Notes: a model not told the origin generated them from the letters alone. Shown: positions 46,035-55,494, numbered from the stretch's first letter. The stretch: DNA of 64,000 bases from Proteiniphilum sp. UBA5384 (GCF_002410825.1 NZ_DHOS01000062.1:66013-130012), one strand, 5' to 3'. Numbers and translations: made by a program.

Positions 46035-46065
46035 AAGAAAGCCGTCCCTTTTCAGAGACGGCTTC
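46035..46065 (-). terminator. Terminator of serC
   Basis: AGCCGTC (46040-46046) pairs with GACGGCT (46057-46063). Read on the minus strand the stem is followed by a T-rich stretch (TTTCTTT), as expected after serC. Confidence 0.65.
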
Positions 46066-46086
46066 CAATGACCTATTGAATAGTTT

Positions 46087-47166
46087 TCAGATCTGTTTTT
46101 CGAAATCCTGCATACATTGAACCAGGGCTTCTACTGCTTCTTTAGGACAAGCATTATAGATAGAAGCACGAAATCCGCCTACGGAACGGTGTCCTTTGAT
46201 ACCCACCATGCCTTTTTCAGTAGCAAATTGTAAGAAAGCAGCTTCTTTATCCTTGTATTCTTCGCTCATCACAAAGCAGACGTTCATGATGGAGCGGTCT
46301 TCCCTGGCGGCTGTTCCCACGAAAAGTTTATTGCGGTCAATTTCATCATAGAGAAGTGCCGCCTTCTCCTTGTTGAGTTTGTGCATCACTTCCAAGCCTC
46401 CCAGTTCTTTCACCCATTTCAGTGTTTCATGCATGACGAAGATAGAAAATACCGGAGGAGTATTGAACATCGAACGGTTCTTTTCAGAATCGCTGATATG
46501 TGTACGATAATCCACCATAGTTTGTAATGGCCGGTCGATCTGTCCGAGGACATCCTCACGGACAATTACAAAAGCCACACCTGCAGGTCCCACATTCTTT
46601 TGTGCGCCTCCATAAATGAGAGCATATTTCGAAATATCTACCGGTCGGCTCATAATATCGGACGACATATCTGCCACTAATGGAACCGGACTATCGATAT
46701 CTTCATGTATTTCAGTACCGAAAATGGTATTATTACTCGTGATATGAAAATAATCAGCATCAACGGGAATGGTATATCCTTTGGGGATATAAGAATAATT
46801 CTTGTCATCTGAAGAAGCCACCACTTCCACTTCACCATAGAACTTGGCTTCTTTAATTGCCTTTTTTGCCCAAGTACCGGTTTGCAGATAAGCGGCTTTC
46901 TTTTTCATCAGATTGGCAGGAACCATAAAGAATTGGGTACTGGCTCCTCCGCCAAGCAGGAGTACCCGATAATTATCGGGGATATTGAGTAGTTCTTTCC
47001 ACAGATCCGCCGTCTCTTTCATGATCCGTTCCCATCCTGGAGTACGGTGCGATATTTCCAGAATACCTATTCCGGTATTATCGAAATTGCGTATCGCCTC
47101 AATGGCTGACTCAACTGCCGGCCGGGGAAGTACACACGGCCCGGCATTAAAATTATACTTCTGCAT
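46087..47166 (-). CDS. serC: Phosphoserine aminotransferase
   Basis: 359 residues, normal length. PLP-dependent enzyme converting 3-phosphohydroxypyruvate and glutamate to phosphoserine, second step of serine synthesis; the family also serves pyridoxal phosphate synthesis. Visible blocks: N-terminal YNFNAGPCVLP, GGASTQFFMVPANL and the PLP lysine in GGAQKNVGPAG. It lies 57 bases downstream of serA on the same strand, so the two form a serine-pathway operon. Confidence 0.95.
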   Translation of the reverse strand: MQKYNFNAGPCVLPRPAVESAIEAIRNFDNTGIGILEISHRTPGWERIMKETADLWKELLNIPDNYRVLLLGGGASTQFFMVPANLMKKKAAYLQTGTWAKKAIKEAKFYGEVEVVASSDDKNYSYIPKGYTIPVDADYFHITSNNTIFGTEIHEDIDSPVPLVADMSSDIMSRPVDISKYALIYGGAQKNVGPAGVAFVIVREDVLGQIDRPLQTMVDYRTHISDSEKNRSMFNTPPVFSIFVMHETLKWVKELGGLEVMHKLNKEKAALLYDEIDRNKLFVGTAAREDRSIMNVCFVMSEEYKDKEAAFLQFATEKGMVGIKGHRSVGGFRASIYNACPKEAVEALVQCMQDFEKQI

Positions 47167-47181
47167 AGGATTGTATTTTTA

Positions 47182-47209
47182 AATTACAAATTATTAATTA
47201 CCAATTACC
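47182..47209 (-). repeat. Tandem heptamer linker between serA and serC
   Basis: AATTACA, AATTATT, AATTACC and AATTACC lie head to tail in the 57-base gap. It is a different unit from the octamers elsewhere but placed in the same way. Confidence 0.45.
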
Positions 47210-47223
47210 TTTTCCATTTTACT

Positions 47224-48153
47224 TCACCGATTTACCCTAAAACGTTCATCTCCATTCTGAAAATATGCTACGATCTGATTAGCCGCAGCCAATCCTGCAT
47301 TTTTATTGGCATCGGTTGTTTGTGCACCCAACTTTTTCGGTGTAGCAAAATAACGCCTCGGAAATTTTGTCAGAAATTCTTCATGCTTATCCGGTTTTAC
47401 GTCGGCCACATATTGAAAATCCGGACGTTCCTCCATGATACGGATCAAATCTTCTTCCACAACCAGCTCTTTCCGTGCCGTGTTAATGAGCATCCCATCC
47501 TGAGGCAACAGCGACAGAAGGGAATAATTTACGCAATAACGTGTCTCTTCCAGTAATGGCATGTGTAAAGAAACAAAATCACTATTCTGAAACAGCTCTT
47601 CGTTGGTATATGCCGTGATTACACCATATTCACCCTCTTTACGCAGGTCGTCATGGGTGAGTGTGGGTGAAAAAGCATATACCGGCATATCAAAACCTCT
47701 CGCAATCTTGGCCACCATCTTTGCAACATTCCCAAAGGCATATAATCCTAACCGTCTGCGACTCAATTCCCGGCCGACGGAACCATCAAAATGATTACGC
47801 TGCGCATAAATCATCATGCCCAAAACCAATTCAGCCACGGCATTGGCATTCTGTCCGGGAGTATTCATTACACAAACACCACATTCAGTTGCTGCCTCCA
47901 GATCCACATTATCATAACCAGCTCCTGCTCTGACAACAATCTTCAGGTTGGGAGCTGCTTTCATTATCTCCCTGGTGATATTATCACTCCGTATGATCAA
48001 AGCATCCACATTTTTCACCGCTTCAAGCAACTGACTTGCCCCTTCATATTTTTCCAACTTCACGAATTGATGACCCGCAGATTCAATAATATGTTGAATC
48101 CCCTGCACCGCAGGTAAAGCAAATGGCTTACTCGTTGCCAAAAGTACTTTCAT
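47224..48153 (-). CDS. serA: D-3-phosphoglycerate dehydrogenase, short form
   Basis: 309 residues: the NAD-dependent hydroxyacid dehydrogenase core only, without the ACT or ASB domains that give serine feedback in longer forms. Blocks seen: VVRAGAGYDNVD, INTARKELV with the catalytic Arg, and FATPKKLGAQT where most relatives have a catalytic His region. The nucleotide-binding loop reads AFGNVAK instead of the usual GxGxxG. The context next to serC supports the assignment. Oxidises 3-phosphoglycerate to 3-phosphohydroxypyruvate. Confidence 0.88.
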   Translation of the reverse strand: MKVLLATSKPFALPAVQGIQHIIESAGHQFVKLEKYEGASQLLEAVKNVDALIIRSDNITREIMKAAPNLKIVVRAGAGYDNVDLEAATECGVCVMNTPGQNANAVAELVLGMMIYAQRNHFDGSVGRELSRRRLGLYAFGNVAKMVAKIARGFDMPVYAFSPTLTHDDLRKEGEYGVITAYTNEELFQNSDFVSLHMPLLEETRYCVNYSLLSLLPQDGMLINTARKELVVEEDLIRIMEERPDFQYVADVKPDKHEEFLTKFPRRYFATPKKLGAQTTDANKNAGLAAANQIVAYFQNGDERFRVNR

Positions 48154-48250
48154 ATCATTTTCCCTTTTATAAAAAATTCATCGGATACTCGACCGATTCG
48201 AAACAGATCAAGATTTTTTTATATTCTTTATCACTTTGTAAATAGAATTG

Positions 48251-48258
48251 CAAATTTA
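48251..48258 (-). promoter_or_regulatory. Possible -7 element for serA-serC
   Basis: TAAATTTG on the minus strand matches TAnnTTTG and would leave a leader of about 90 bases before serA. Confidence 0.3.
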
Positions 48259-48336
48259 CAAACTTATATCCAACAAAAGGCGAAATCGGAATAAAAAAAA
48301 TCCGCGACAATTTTATTTTACAGTATTTAAAAGTTA

Positions 48337-48368
48337 TTTGTCCGATAAATTGAATCATCGTATCTTTG
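48337..48368 (+). promoter_or_regulatory. Consensus promoter of recR
   Basis: TTTG (48337-48340), a 20-base spacer and TATCTTTG (48361-48368) match the Bacteroidetes consensus in sequence and spacing. Placing transcription start near 48375 fixes the recR start at the ATG at 48392 and excludes longer in-frame versions. Confidence 0.75.
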
Positions 48369-48391
48369 CATTACTCGAAAATATTAGATCA

Positions 48392-49024
48392 ATGAACAGT
48401 CCATATCCCTCTGCCCTACTCGAAAATGCAGTCAATGAATTCGCCAATCTCCCGGGAATAGGAAGGAAGTCGGCATTACGGCTTGTACTCCATCTCTTGC
48501 GGCAAGATGAAGAGCGAGTGGCCAATTTTGCGGACACTATATTGAAATTAAAGAGGGAAATCAAATATTGTGCTGTGTGTCATAACATTTCTGATACAGA
48601 AGTATGCAATATATGTGCCGATAAGTCGCGTGACAATTCTTTACTCTGTGTAGTAGAAAATGTGAAAGAAGTGATGGCTATAGAAAAGACGGTACAATTC
48701 AATGGGCTTTATCACGTATTGGGAGGAATTATCTCCCCTATTGACGGTATTGGTCCGTCGGATCTGGAAATTGCCAGCCTCGAAGAGAGAGTGAAGTCCG
48801 GCGTGGTCAGAGAGGTGATCCTTGCCCTGAGCGCCACTATGGAAGGCGATACGACCAATTTCTACATCTACCGTAAACTGCAATCATACGGAGTAAAAGT
48901 CAGTATCATATCCAGAGGCGTTTCCATTGGTGACGAGATTGAATATGCCGACGAGGTAACCCTTGGCCGTTCCATCTTAAACCGGACACCATTTGATGAA
49001 ACCTATAAACTTGTATCGAAATGA
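48392..49024 (+). CDS. recR: Recombination mediator protein RecR
   Basis: 210 residues from the ATG at 48392 (MNSPYPSALLENAV), supported by the promoter and family length. Domains: helix-hairpin-helix (FANLPGIGRKSALRL), a four-cysteine zinc finger (CAVC and CNIC), a Toprim domain (LLCVVENVKEVMAIE) and a C-terminal Walker-B-like part. Works with RecF and RecO to load RecA on gapped DNA. Its stop overlaps the next start (ATGA), so translation is coupled to an unrelated membrane protein. Confidence 0.95.
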   Translation: MNSPYPSALLENAVNEFANLPGIGRKSALRLVLHLLRQDEERVANFADTILKLKREIKYCAVCHNISDTEVCNICADKSRDNSLLCVVENVKEVMAIEKTVQFNGLYHVLGGIISPIDGIGPSDLEIASLEERVKSGVVREVILALSATMEGDTTNFYIYRKLQSYGVKVSIISRGVSIGDEIEYADEVTLGRSILNRTPFDETYKLVSK

Positions 49025-49599
49025 AAAATACAAATATTACAGACAAGACCATCAATCTACTGAAAAGACATTATTATATTCATATCATTGTATTGGCTGC
49101 CCTTTTCCTTCTGATCCTGTTCCGGATTACACCCCTCTTTACAGATAAAGGGACCGTAAGTATCACAGCGGAAAGATATGCTGTCATGATCACTATTATT
49201 ATCATTCCTGTTTCGCTGAGATTTTTTGCCAACCGGTTGAAAAAAATTCCCCGTCCGCAGGAAGAAGAAAAAGCCTCGGAAAAGTATAAAAGCGCTTCAT
49301 TCCTGCGTCTCTACCCGATAAGTGCGGTGACAATGGCACATATCCTTTTGTTCGGTATCTCCGGGAATATGAATTTTTTCTGGTTCACGGTGGTACTGTT
49401 TATCGTTTTCCTGTTTTGTAAACCGTCATACCCCGAACTGGAAAGCCTCTTTATGATTCCTGCAGAAAAAGGAAGGGAAGAGGAAAAGGAAGAGGAGGAA
49501 GAGGAGGAAGAAGAGATAAAAGTATCCGGGGAAATAGATAAGAATCAGATGACCACAGAATATAATTATCCGGGAAATGGACAAGCTGCTGGAAAATAA
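49021..49599 (+). CDS. Unknown inner-membrane protein with acidic tail
   Basis: 192 residues. Hydrophobic helices lie near residues 20-36, 48-66 and a third region about 103-138. The C-terminal 50 residues are soluble and contain a run of Glu (residues about 152-164) encoded by a polypurine stretch. No family recognised, though similar small membrane proteins often follow recR in Bacteroidales. It overlaps recR by 4 bases and the GNAT gene by 23, so it belongs to the same operon. Confidence 0.7.
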   Translation: MKNTNITDKTINLLKRHYYIHIIVLAALFLLILFRITPLFTDKGTVSITAERYAVMITIIIIPVSLRFFANRLKKIPRPQEEEKASEKYKSASFLRLYPISAVTMAHILLFGISGNMNFFWFTVVLFIVFLFCKPSYPELESLFMIPAEKGREEEKEEEEEEEEEIKVSGEIDKNQMTTEYNYPGNGQAAGK

Positions 49600-50119
49600 C
49601 ACCATACGTCTACGTGCTCCCGAACCGGAGGATCTGGACTTATTGTACGCGTGGGAAAACGACACTTCCCTCTGGGATAAGGGAGCCTCCATTGTCCCTT
49701 TTTCCCGTTATTCCATCAAACAATACCTGATCGATAATAAGTATGACATATATGTGGACAAGCAGCTGCGGCTAATGGTCACACTCGGCGAAACGGGTGA
49801 ACTTGCGGGTGCAACCGACCTCTATGATTTTGACCCGTTTCACCGCAGGGCGGGTGTAGGGATACTGATCGACCGTAAATTCCGGGGCAAGGGCTACGCC
49901 TTACAAACGCTGTCATTGCTGGAAGAGTATGCATTCCGGTTCCTCAACCTGAAACAACTTTACGCGGTTATTCCCGCGCAAAACAAGAATAGTATCCGGC
50001 TATTTACAAAAGCGGGGTATCACCAGACGGGCCTTTTGGAAAAATGGCTTTCTACGGGAGACTCGTTCCAGGATGCATGGATAATGCAAAAGCTCAACAA
50101 AACACATCCGATGGAGTAG
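49577..50119 (+). CDS. GNAT-family N-acetyltransferase
   Basis: 180 residues of the RimJ/RimL-like type. The acetyl-CoA loop is visible in DRKFRGKGYALQTL, and the C-terminal half has the family end pattern (VIPAQNKNSIRLFTKAGY). The acceptor is unknown. The start overlaps the preceding gene by 23 bases, consistent with coupling in the recR cluster. Confidence 0.88.
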   Translation: MDKLLENNTIRLRAPEPEDLDLLYAWENDTSLWDKGASIVPFSRYSIKQYLIDNKYDIYVDKQLRLMVTLGETGELAGATDLYDFDPFHRRAGVGILIDRKFRGKGYALQTLSLLEEYAFRFLNLKQLYAVIPAQNKNSIRLFTKAGYHQTGLLEKWLSTGDSFQDAWIMQKLNKTHPME

Positions 50120-50150
50120 TTTTTATTAATTGAATGATCATAAAGAAGAT

Positions 50151-50714
50151 ATGCAAGAAGATATAAAAAAAGCATGTGAGGTTCTAAAAAAAGGAGGTGT
50201 TATCCTGTATCCCACCGACACTATTTGGGGGATCGGCTGTGACGCTACCAACGAAGAAGCGGTACAACGCATTTACGGATTAAAACAACGTGACGACAGC
50301 AAATCGATGCTTGTACTGCTGGATAGTCCCGCCAAGTTACAGACCTACGTAAAGGATGTGCCCGATATTGCATGGGACTTGATAGAGCTGACCGACAAAC
50401 CGCTTACCATCATCTACGACGGAGCCAAAAACCTGGCTGCCAACCTTATCGCCGAAGATGGTTCCATCGGCATCCGCATTACCGCCGAAGCGTTCTCGAT
50501 GGAATTGTGCCGGCAATTCCGCAAACCCATCGTCTCCACCTCGGCCAACATAAGCGGGGAAGCTTCCCCCGCCACTTTTTCGCAAATCAGCCAAACAATA
50601 AAGGAAGGCGTGGATTACATCGTGGAATACCGCCAAAAGGAACAGGGCAAAGCTCAACCATCAGGGATCATAAAACTGGAAAGGAACGGCACCATCAAAA
50701 TTATCCGCAAGTAA
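50151..50714 (+). CDS. tsaC: L-threonylcarbamoyladenylate synthase (YrdC/Sua5 type)
   Basis: 187 residues from the ATG at 50151; an in-frame TTG at 50130 adds seven residues. The YrdC signature appears as GGVILYPTDTIWGIGCDA, with YGLKQRDDSKSM and PIVSTSANISGEASP. It makes threonylcarbamoyl-AMP from threonine, bicarbonate and ATP for the t6A modification of tRNAs reading ANN codons. Short form without the Sua5 C-terminal domain. Probably last gene of the recR cluster. Confidence 0.93.
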   Translation: MQEDIKKACEVLKKGGVILYPTDTIWGIGCDATNEEAVQRIYGLKQRDDSKSMLVLLDSPAKLQTYVKDVPDIAWDLIELTDKPLTIIYDGAKNLAANLIAEDGSIGIRITAEAFSMELCRQFRKPIVSTSANISGEASPATFSQISQTIKEGVDYIVEYRQKEQGKAQPSGIIKLERNGTIKIIRK

Positions 50715-51093
50715 CGTCAACACTGTATACTCTTCGGACTTTTTTCATACTTCAACAACACTCCACCCATCTGAAGGATACTGGAAACATAAAAGGATGA
50801 CAACATTTTACCGAGGATAAACTGATAAAAAAACAATTTCTTAGAACCTGTTTTGAATTTACGAATATCAATATAATACACTGAATATAAATCGATTAAC
50901 CGCTACCCATATTTAATCTACGCTTAGCTTACTTCCCTCAGCGTCACAACCATATAATTGGTAGCACCACCTGCCCCAATGAGTGCCTACTCCTTTCAGA
51001 TTGGTTACTGTAATATCGTGAATTATTTTTCTTTTGTCGAAGGAAATTCTATCTTTGCACGGATAAAAACAAAACGATTCTCACGAAGATACA
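50715..51093. other. 379-base gap, mostly without recognisable content
   Basis: I see no tRNA, complete ORF or clear terminator. On the minus strand, between about 51060 and 50913, two overlapping frames look faintly protein-like: one ends LSVD with GTHWGRWCYQLYG, the other contains GAGGATNYMVVTLREVS. They could be the two sides of a frameshift in a lost gene's 3' end, or chance. A -7 element for the downstream channel gene is at 51050-51057. Confidence 0.3.
51050..51057 (+). promoter_or_regulatory. -7 element for the ClC channel gene
   Basis: TATCTTTG matches TAnnTTTG, 36 bases before the ATG. A TTTG at 51033-51036 is 13 bases upstream, shorter than usual. Confidence 0.5.
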
Positions 51094-52884
51094 ATGCAAC
51101 CGGCAGAAAGATTCAATAAATTTTTAATTTGGCGCGACCGACATATCAAGGAGCGCCATTTTTTACTGTTTGTATGTTTCTTAGTGGGGATTCTCACGGC
51201 CCTGGCGGCTTTCTTCCTGAAAACGGCGATCCACTTCTTCCAAGTCTTTCTCACTGAAAATTTCAGCCGACCCAACCTGAACTTTTCCTACCTGCTCTAT
51301 CCTATTGTGGGAATACTACTTGCAGGACTCTATGTGCGATATGTGGTAAAAGACGATATCAGCCACGGGGTCACAAAGATACTCTTTGCCATTTCCCAAC
51401 GCAAGAGCCGGATCAAACCCCACAATATGTACTCGTCATTGGTGGCCAGCTCCATCACCATCGGATTCGGCGGATCAGTGGGAGCGGAAGCACCCATCGT
51501 GTTGACAGGCTCCGCCATCGGCTCTAACCTGGGAAGGATTTTCAAATTAGAGCAACGCAGCCTGATGATTCTCGTAGGCTGTGGCGCCGCCGGCGCTATC
51601 GCGGGTATTTTCAAAGCCCCTATTGCCGGCATTCTTTTTGTGATAGAGGTCCTGCTACTCGACCTCACCATGTCGTCTATCCTGCCGCTTCTGGTCACGG
51701 CCGTTACCGCCACCACCGCCTCGTACTTGCTTACGGGCATGGATGCCATGTTCGCCTTTACACTCATTGAACCGTTCACGCTCAACCGTATCCCCTATGT
51801 AATCCTGCTGGGGGTACTCTGTGGATTTCTCTCATTGTATATCATCCGGATCATGAGCCGCCTGGAAGATATCTTCCACGGTCTGACCTATTGGAACAGG
51901 TTTTTGCTTGGCGGGAGCATACTGGGTTTATTGATCTTCTTTTTTCCTCCCCTGTATGGTGAAGGATATAACACCATTAACGTGTTGTTGGCAGGAGGTG
52001 ATTCATTCGGCTCTCTCACCAATGAAAGCTTCTTTCATCAGTTGGAAAGCAGATGGACCATTGCCATTTTTCTGATTCTTGTCATTTTCTTTAAAGTTTT
52101 TGCTACTACCGCCACCAATGGCGGGGGCGGTACCGGAGGAGTATTTGCTCCTACCCTTTTCCTCGGATGCATTGCCGGCTTCGTTTATTCCTATACTCTC
52201 AACCAGTTGGGATACACCGTTTACCTCCCACAAGAAAACTTTGCACTGATGGGAATGGCCGGCGTAATGGCCGGTGTAATGCATGCCCCGCTTACCGGCA
52301 CCTTCCTGATTGCTGAATTGACCGGGGGCTATGACCTGTTTTTACCGCTTATGATTGTCTCACTGCTTTCTTATGGTACCATTATGATATTCGAGAAGCA
52401 TAGCATATATGCCATACGTCTGGCAAAAAAAGGAGAGTTGATCACCCATCACAAAGATAAGGCTGTGCTCACCTTTTTGAAAGTCAAGGATCTGATCGAA
52501 AAAGACATCCCCACCGTCACACCCGATATGACACTGGGAGATATGGTAAAAGTGATCTCTACCAGCAACCGGAATATTTTTCCTGTAGTAGACAAAAAAG
52601 GCATCCTTTTAGGACTGGTGATGATGAACGATATCCGGAATATCATGTTCCGTCCGGAACTGTATGACCGATTTACGGTGGAGAAATTTATGGTAGGACC
52701 TCCCGCCACCATCGAAATCCATAGTAGCATGGAAGAGGCGATGGCGAAATTTGAAAATACAAAAGCCTGGAATTTACCGGTGATAGACAACAAAGGAGTA
52801 TACCAGGGCCTTTTGTCGCAATCATCGGTATTCAATTCGTATAGGGAGGTATTGGTCGAAAATTATTCCGAGGCAGATGAATAA
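51094..52884 (+). CDS. ClC-family chloride channel or antiporter with CBS pair
   Basis: 596 residues. About ten hydrophobic segments occupy residues 20-430. The ClC selectivity-filter blocks are GGSVGAEAPIV (first GxGxEAP-type loop), KAPIAGILFVIEV and GGGGTGGVFAPTL. The C-terminal 150 residues form a CBS-domain pair (IPTVTPDMTLGDMV, then GPPATIEIHSSMEEAMA), usually an adenine-nucleotide sensor. The E. coli gating Glu corresponds to Glu in AEAP, which is present. Whether it acts as channel or exchanger cannot be decided here. Confidence 0.92.
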   Translation: MQPAERFNKFLIWRDRHIKERHFLLFVCFLVGILTALAAFFLKTAIHFFQVFLTENFSRPNLNFSYLLYPIVGILLAGLYVRYVVKDDISHGVTKILFAISQRKSRIKPHNMYSSLVASSITIGFGGSVGAEAPIVLTGSAIGSNLGRIFKLEQRSLMILVGCGAAGAIAGIFKAPIAGILFVIEVLLLDLTMSSILPLLVTAVTATTASYLLTGMDAMFAFTLIEPFTLNRIPYVILLGVLCGFLSLYIIRIMSRLEDIFHGLTYWNRFLLGGSILGLLIFFFPPLYGEGYNTINVLLAGGDSFGSLTNESFFHQLESRWTIAIFLILVIFFKVFATTATNGGGGTGGVFAPTLFLGCIAGFVYSYTLNQLGYTVYLPQENFALMGMAGVMAGVMHAPLTGTFLIAELTGGYDLFLPLMIVSLLSYGTIMIFEKHSIYAIRLAKKGELITHHKDKAVLTFLKVKDLIEKDIPTVTPDMTLGDMVKVISTSNRNIFPVVDKKGILLGLVMMNDIRNIMFRPELYDRFTVEKFMVGPPATIEIHSSMEEAMAKFENTKAWNLPVIDNKGVYQGLLSQSSVFNSYREVLVENYSEADE

Positions 52885-52918
52885 TTGATGTGATGATTAA
52901 TTTTTAATTCTTAATTTT

Positions 52919-53905
52919 ATGGACAAGAAATCATTACGTATTCTCTTCATGGGCACTCCCGAATTTGCCGTAGAGTCGCTGAAAGCACTTGTAGAGAACG
53001 GATATAATGTAGTGGGTGTTGTCACCATGCCCGATAAACCGGCCGGTAGGGGTTATAAACTGCAACCATCACCCGTAAAGCAATATGCCCTGCAACAGGG
53101 ACTTCCCGTCCTGCAACCCGAAAAACTGAAAGATGAAAGTTTTCTGAAAGAATTAAAACAACTGAATGCCGGCCTGCAGATCGTAGTGGCTTTCCGTATG
53201 TTACCGGAAGTGGTATGGAGTATGCCGCCAAAGGGAACTTTTAATCTTCACTCTTCGCTACTTCCGCAATACAGGGGTGCTGCCCCCATCAACCGGGCCA
53301 TTATCAATGGGGAAAAAGAAACGGGAGTTACCACTTTTTTTCTCTCCCATGAAATTGATACGGGTAAAATCATCTTCCGGGAGAAGACAACAATCGAAGA
53401 CAGCGATAATGCAGGAACTTTACACGACAGACTGATGGGAATGGGGGCACAACTGGTATTGAAAACAGTAGATGCCATATTGGAAGAGAATGTAGTCCCT
53501 GTTCCACAGGAAGAACTCATCAACAATATATCCGAATTAAAAACAGCTCCCAAAATATTCAAGGAGGATTGCCAAATTGATTGGAACAAACCCGCAAAGG
53601 AAATATACAATTTTATCCGGGGTCTCTCTCCCTATCCTGGAGCATGGACAACTCTCAAACCGGGAGATAATCAGGAAAACAGCCGCTTCAAAATATTTAC
53701 CTCAGAATTAATTGAAAACCGTAAGCCTCATTTCCTTCCCGGCAGGATTGTCACCGATAACAAGACCTACATCGACGTGGTTGTCAAAGACGGCCTCCTA
53801 CGGGTGACGGAACTCCAACTGACCGGCAAAAAGAGAATGAGGGCAATTGATTTTTTAAATGGATACAAATTTGAGAAAAACGCCGGTTTCCATTACCATT
53901 TATAG
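52919..53905 (+). CDS. fmt: Methionyl-tRNA formyltransferase
   Basis: 328 residues, normal length. Formylates initiator Met-tRNA using 10-formyltetrahydrofolate. N-terminal FMGTPEFAVESLKAL, the catalytic-site block NLHSSLLPQYRGAAPINRAI and SHEIDTGKII are all clear, followed by the C-terminal OB-fold domain. The 3' end overlaps the convergent DUF3078 gene by 13 bases. An octamer-type repeat lies just upstream. Confidence 0.95.
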   Translation: MDKKSLRILFMGTPEFAVESLKALVENGYNVVGVVTMPDKPAGRGYKLQPSPVKQYALQQGLPVLQPEKLKDESFLKELKQLNAGLQIVVAFRMLPEVVWSMPPKGTFNLHSSLLPQYRGAAPINRAIINGEKETGVTTFFLSHEIDTGKIIFREKTTIEDSDNAGTLHDRLMGMGAQLVLKTVDAILEENVVPVPQEELINNISELKTAPKIFKEDCQIDWNKPAKEIYNFIRGLSPYPGAWTTLKPGDNQENSRFKIFTSELIENRKPHFLPGRIVTDNKTYIDVVVKDGLLRVTELQLTGKKRMRAIDFLNGYKFEKNAGFHYHL

Positions 53906-55494
53906 CTCAAACCAAATGTAAGCGTATGGCTTAACTGCCAATACTTGAGATCAGGATCGGGAGGCACTCCGTCATCAAACCTCAGGTTCACATATATTTT
54001 AGTGGAAAAAGCATTACTCAATGCCAGATCGAGTGTATTCTCAAATCCCGAAATTACCTTCTCGTAACTGGTAAAGTAAGTCAGGTTTGAATCCCATGTG
54101 ATATACCTTGTAATATTGTATTTCATTATGGCCGTGACGGTACTACCAAAGTCCAGAAGACTTTTTTTGTCCTCGGGGATACCGAAACGTTTCACATTCA
54201 CAGAGTCGTTCCAGACATATTTATAGTTGATAGAAACGGGAGCGATTGCCAGTTCCAACTTAACCTTACGGTGTCGTACCGTTTTTGAAGGTTTGTCGAG
54301 CGTATATTTCAATCCCCCCCCCACATTTACATACAGCGGAGACAGGAACGCCGCACGAAGATCATTCGAATTGACCGGATAGGCATGGAGAGCCTGTGAT
54401 TTTGCTTCCAGGTTGATAGAATAAGACCACCCCTTTGCAAATGCATCTATGCCAAAGTCGCCATAATAGCGGATAAGGTCATTACCGATACGGGTTTTAC
54501 GAAGCGAATCGTCAGGAGAATTAAAAATAGAGACCCTCCACTCAAGCGTATTATTGAACCGAACCTTATCTTTTTTATAGTTCGCCCTAAGAAGTTGATG
54601 GCTATTAAAATTCAGGTTATTGGTACCGCCCTGATGCCAGTTATCGGAAAATCTATTCTGTATGAACTGGAAAGAATGTTCACCGGAAGTCACCCAATAC
54701 TTTCGTCCAATGGTAGCACCTTCCACTCCCGGCGCCTCCAATGAGTAGGTGGTTTCGGTTTTGATCAGTTCGCGGAATGGGTTGAAAGTCTCTTTCACAA
54801 CGTGATCATCAGAAGCATGCAAACGAGGTATCGAGTCAAAACTGGCTACTGAATACCTCATCCTGTCGGGATAGGCCATATAATAATCACGCCGCACTTT
54901 TTGCACAAAATCCACATGCTCCAACCGTGGAGCAAATGTCTTCTCAAGCGGGATAAGTGTTCCCCGGTCATCCTCTTTTTCCGTAGAATAAAGCGACAAT
55001 TCACGGGGAAGCATATCCCCTGTAAATATCATCGGCAGGAAAAGCGGGTTATAAAAAAGGGTATCCCGGAATGAAAGCCCCGTCATCGCATCAAAGCTAC
55101 TATAGTTCACAGGAAGTTGCAGTGTACCATTTCCTTTTCTCGTATAGAGTGAATCAAGTGGATTCTTGTACCGACGAACAGTATCTGTCCTCACAGGCAG
55201 AATATCATCTAACAATGAAGCTTCAGGAATTATAATTTTTTCCGGAAGGGTATCCGGTGAAATTATATCCGGAATTTGTTCCAGTGATTCAATCCTACTC
55301 TCCTCAATCTCTTTGGGTTGTGCCGTACGACGCTCAATTTGCCTACTGATGTCGGTAATGTCTCTGAACAGATCCAAGCTGTCTGTCACCGATATGGAGT
55401 CAGGCCTCTCTACCGACAGGTTCGTAATCCCGGAAGCTACTGTTCCAAATGAACAGGCAGAGACAATCAAAAAGGGGAGAATAATTCGTTTCAT
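53893..55494 (-). CDS. DUF3078-family outer-membrane-associated protein
   Basis: 533 residues with a signal peptide (to about residue 20). The N-terminal 250 residues are soluble, with several Pro/Asp-rich repeats; the C-terminal half is rich in amphipathic strands (FIQNRFSDNWHQGG, NTLEWRVSIFNS) ending in GLSYKW, typical of an outer-membrane barrel. This matches the Bacteroidetes DUF3078 family. Function unknown. Confidence 0.8.
   Translation of the reverse strand: MKRIILPFLIVSACSFGTVASGITNLSVERPDSISVTDSLDLFRDITDISRQIERRTAQPKEIEESRIESLEQIPDIISPDTLPEKIIIPEASLLDDILPVRTDTVRRYKNPLDSLYTRKGNGTLQLPVNYSSFDAMTGLSFRDTLFYNPLFLPMIFTGDMLPRELSLYSTEKEDDRGTLIPLEKTFAPRLEHVDFVQKVRRDYYMAYPDRMRYSVASFDSIPRLHASDDHVVKETFNPFRELIKTETTYSLEAPGVEGATIGRKYWVTSGEHSFQFIQNRFSDNWHQGGTNNLNFNSHQLLRANYKKDKVRFNNTLEWRVSIFNSPDDSLRKTRIGNDLIRYYGDFGIDAFAKGWSYSINLEAKSQALHAYPVNSNDLRAAFLSPLYVNVGGGLKYTLDKPSKTVRHRKVKLELAIAPVSINYKYVWNDSVNVKRFGIPEDKKSLLDFGSTVTAIMKYNITRYITWDSNLTYFTSYEKVISGFENTLDLALSNAFSTKIYVNLRFDDGVPPDPDLKYWQLSHTLTFGLSYKW

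Noticed and set aside
48248..48391. Longer RecR N-terminus
   Set aside because: The consensus recR promoter lies inside this stretch, and RecR family proteins start at the MNSPYPSALLE region.
50848..50870. Possible insertion-sequence end (GAACCTGTTTTGAA)
   Set aside because: It resembles termini of some Bacteroidetes insertion sequences, but there is no partner repeat, target duplication or transposase.
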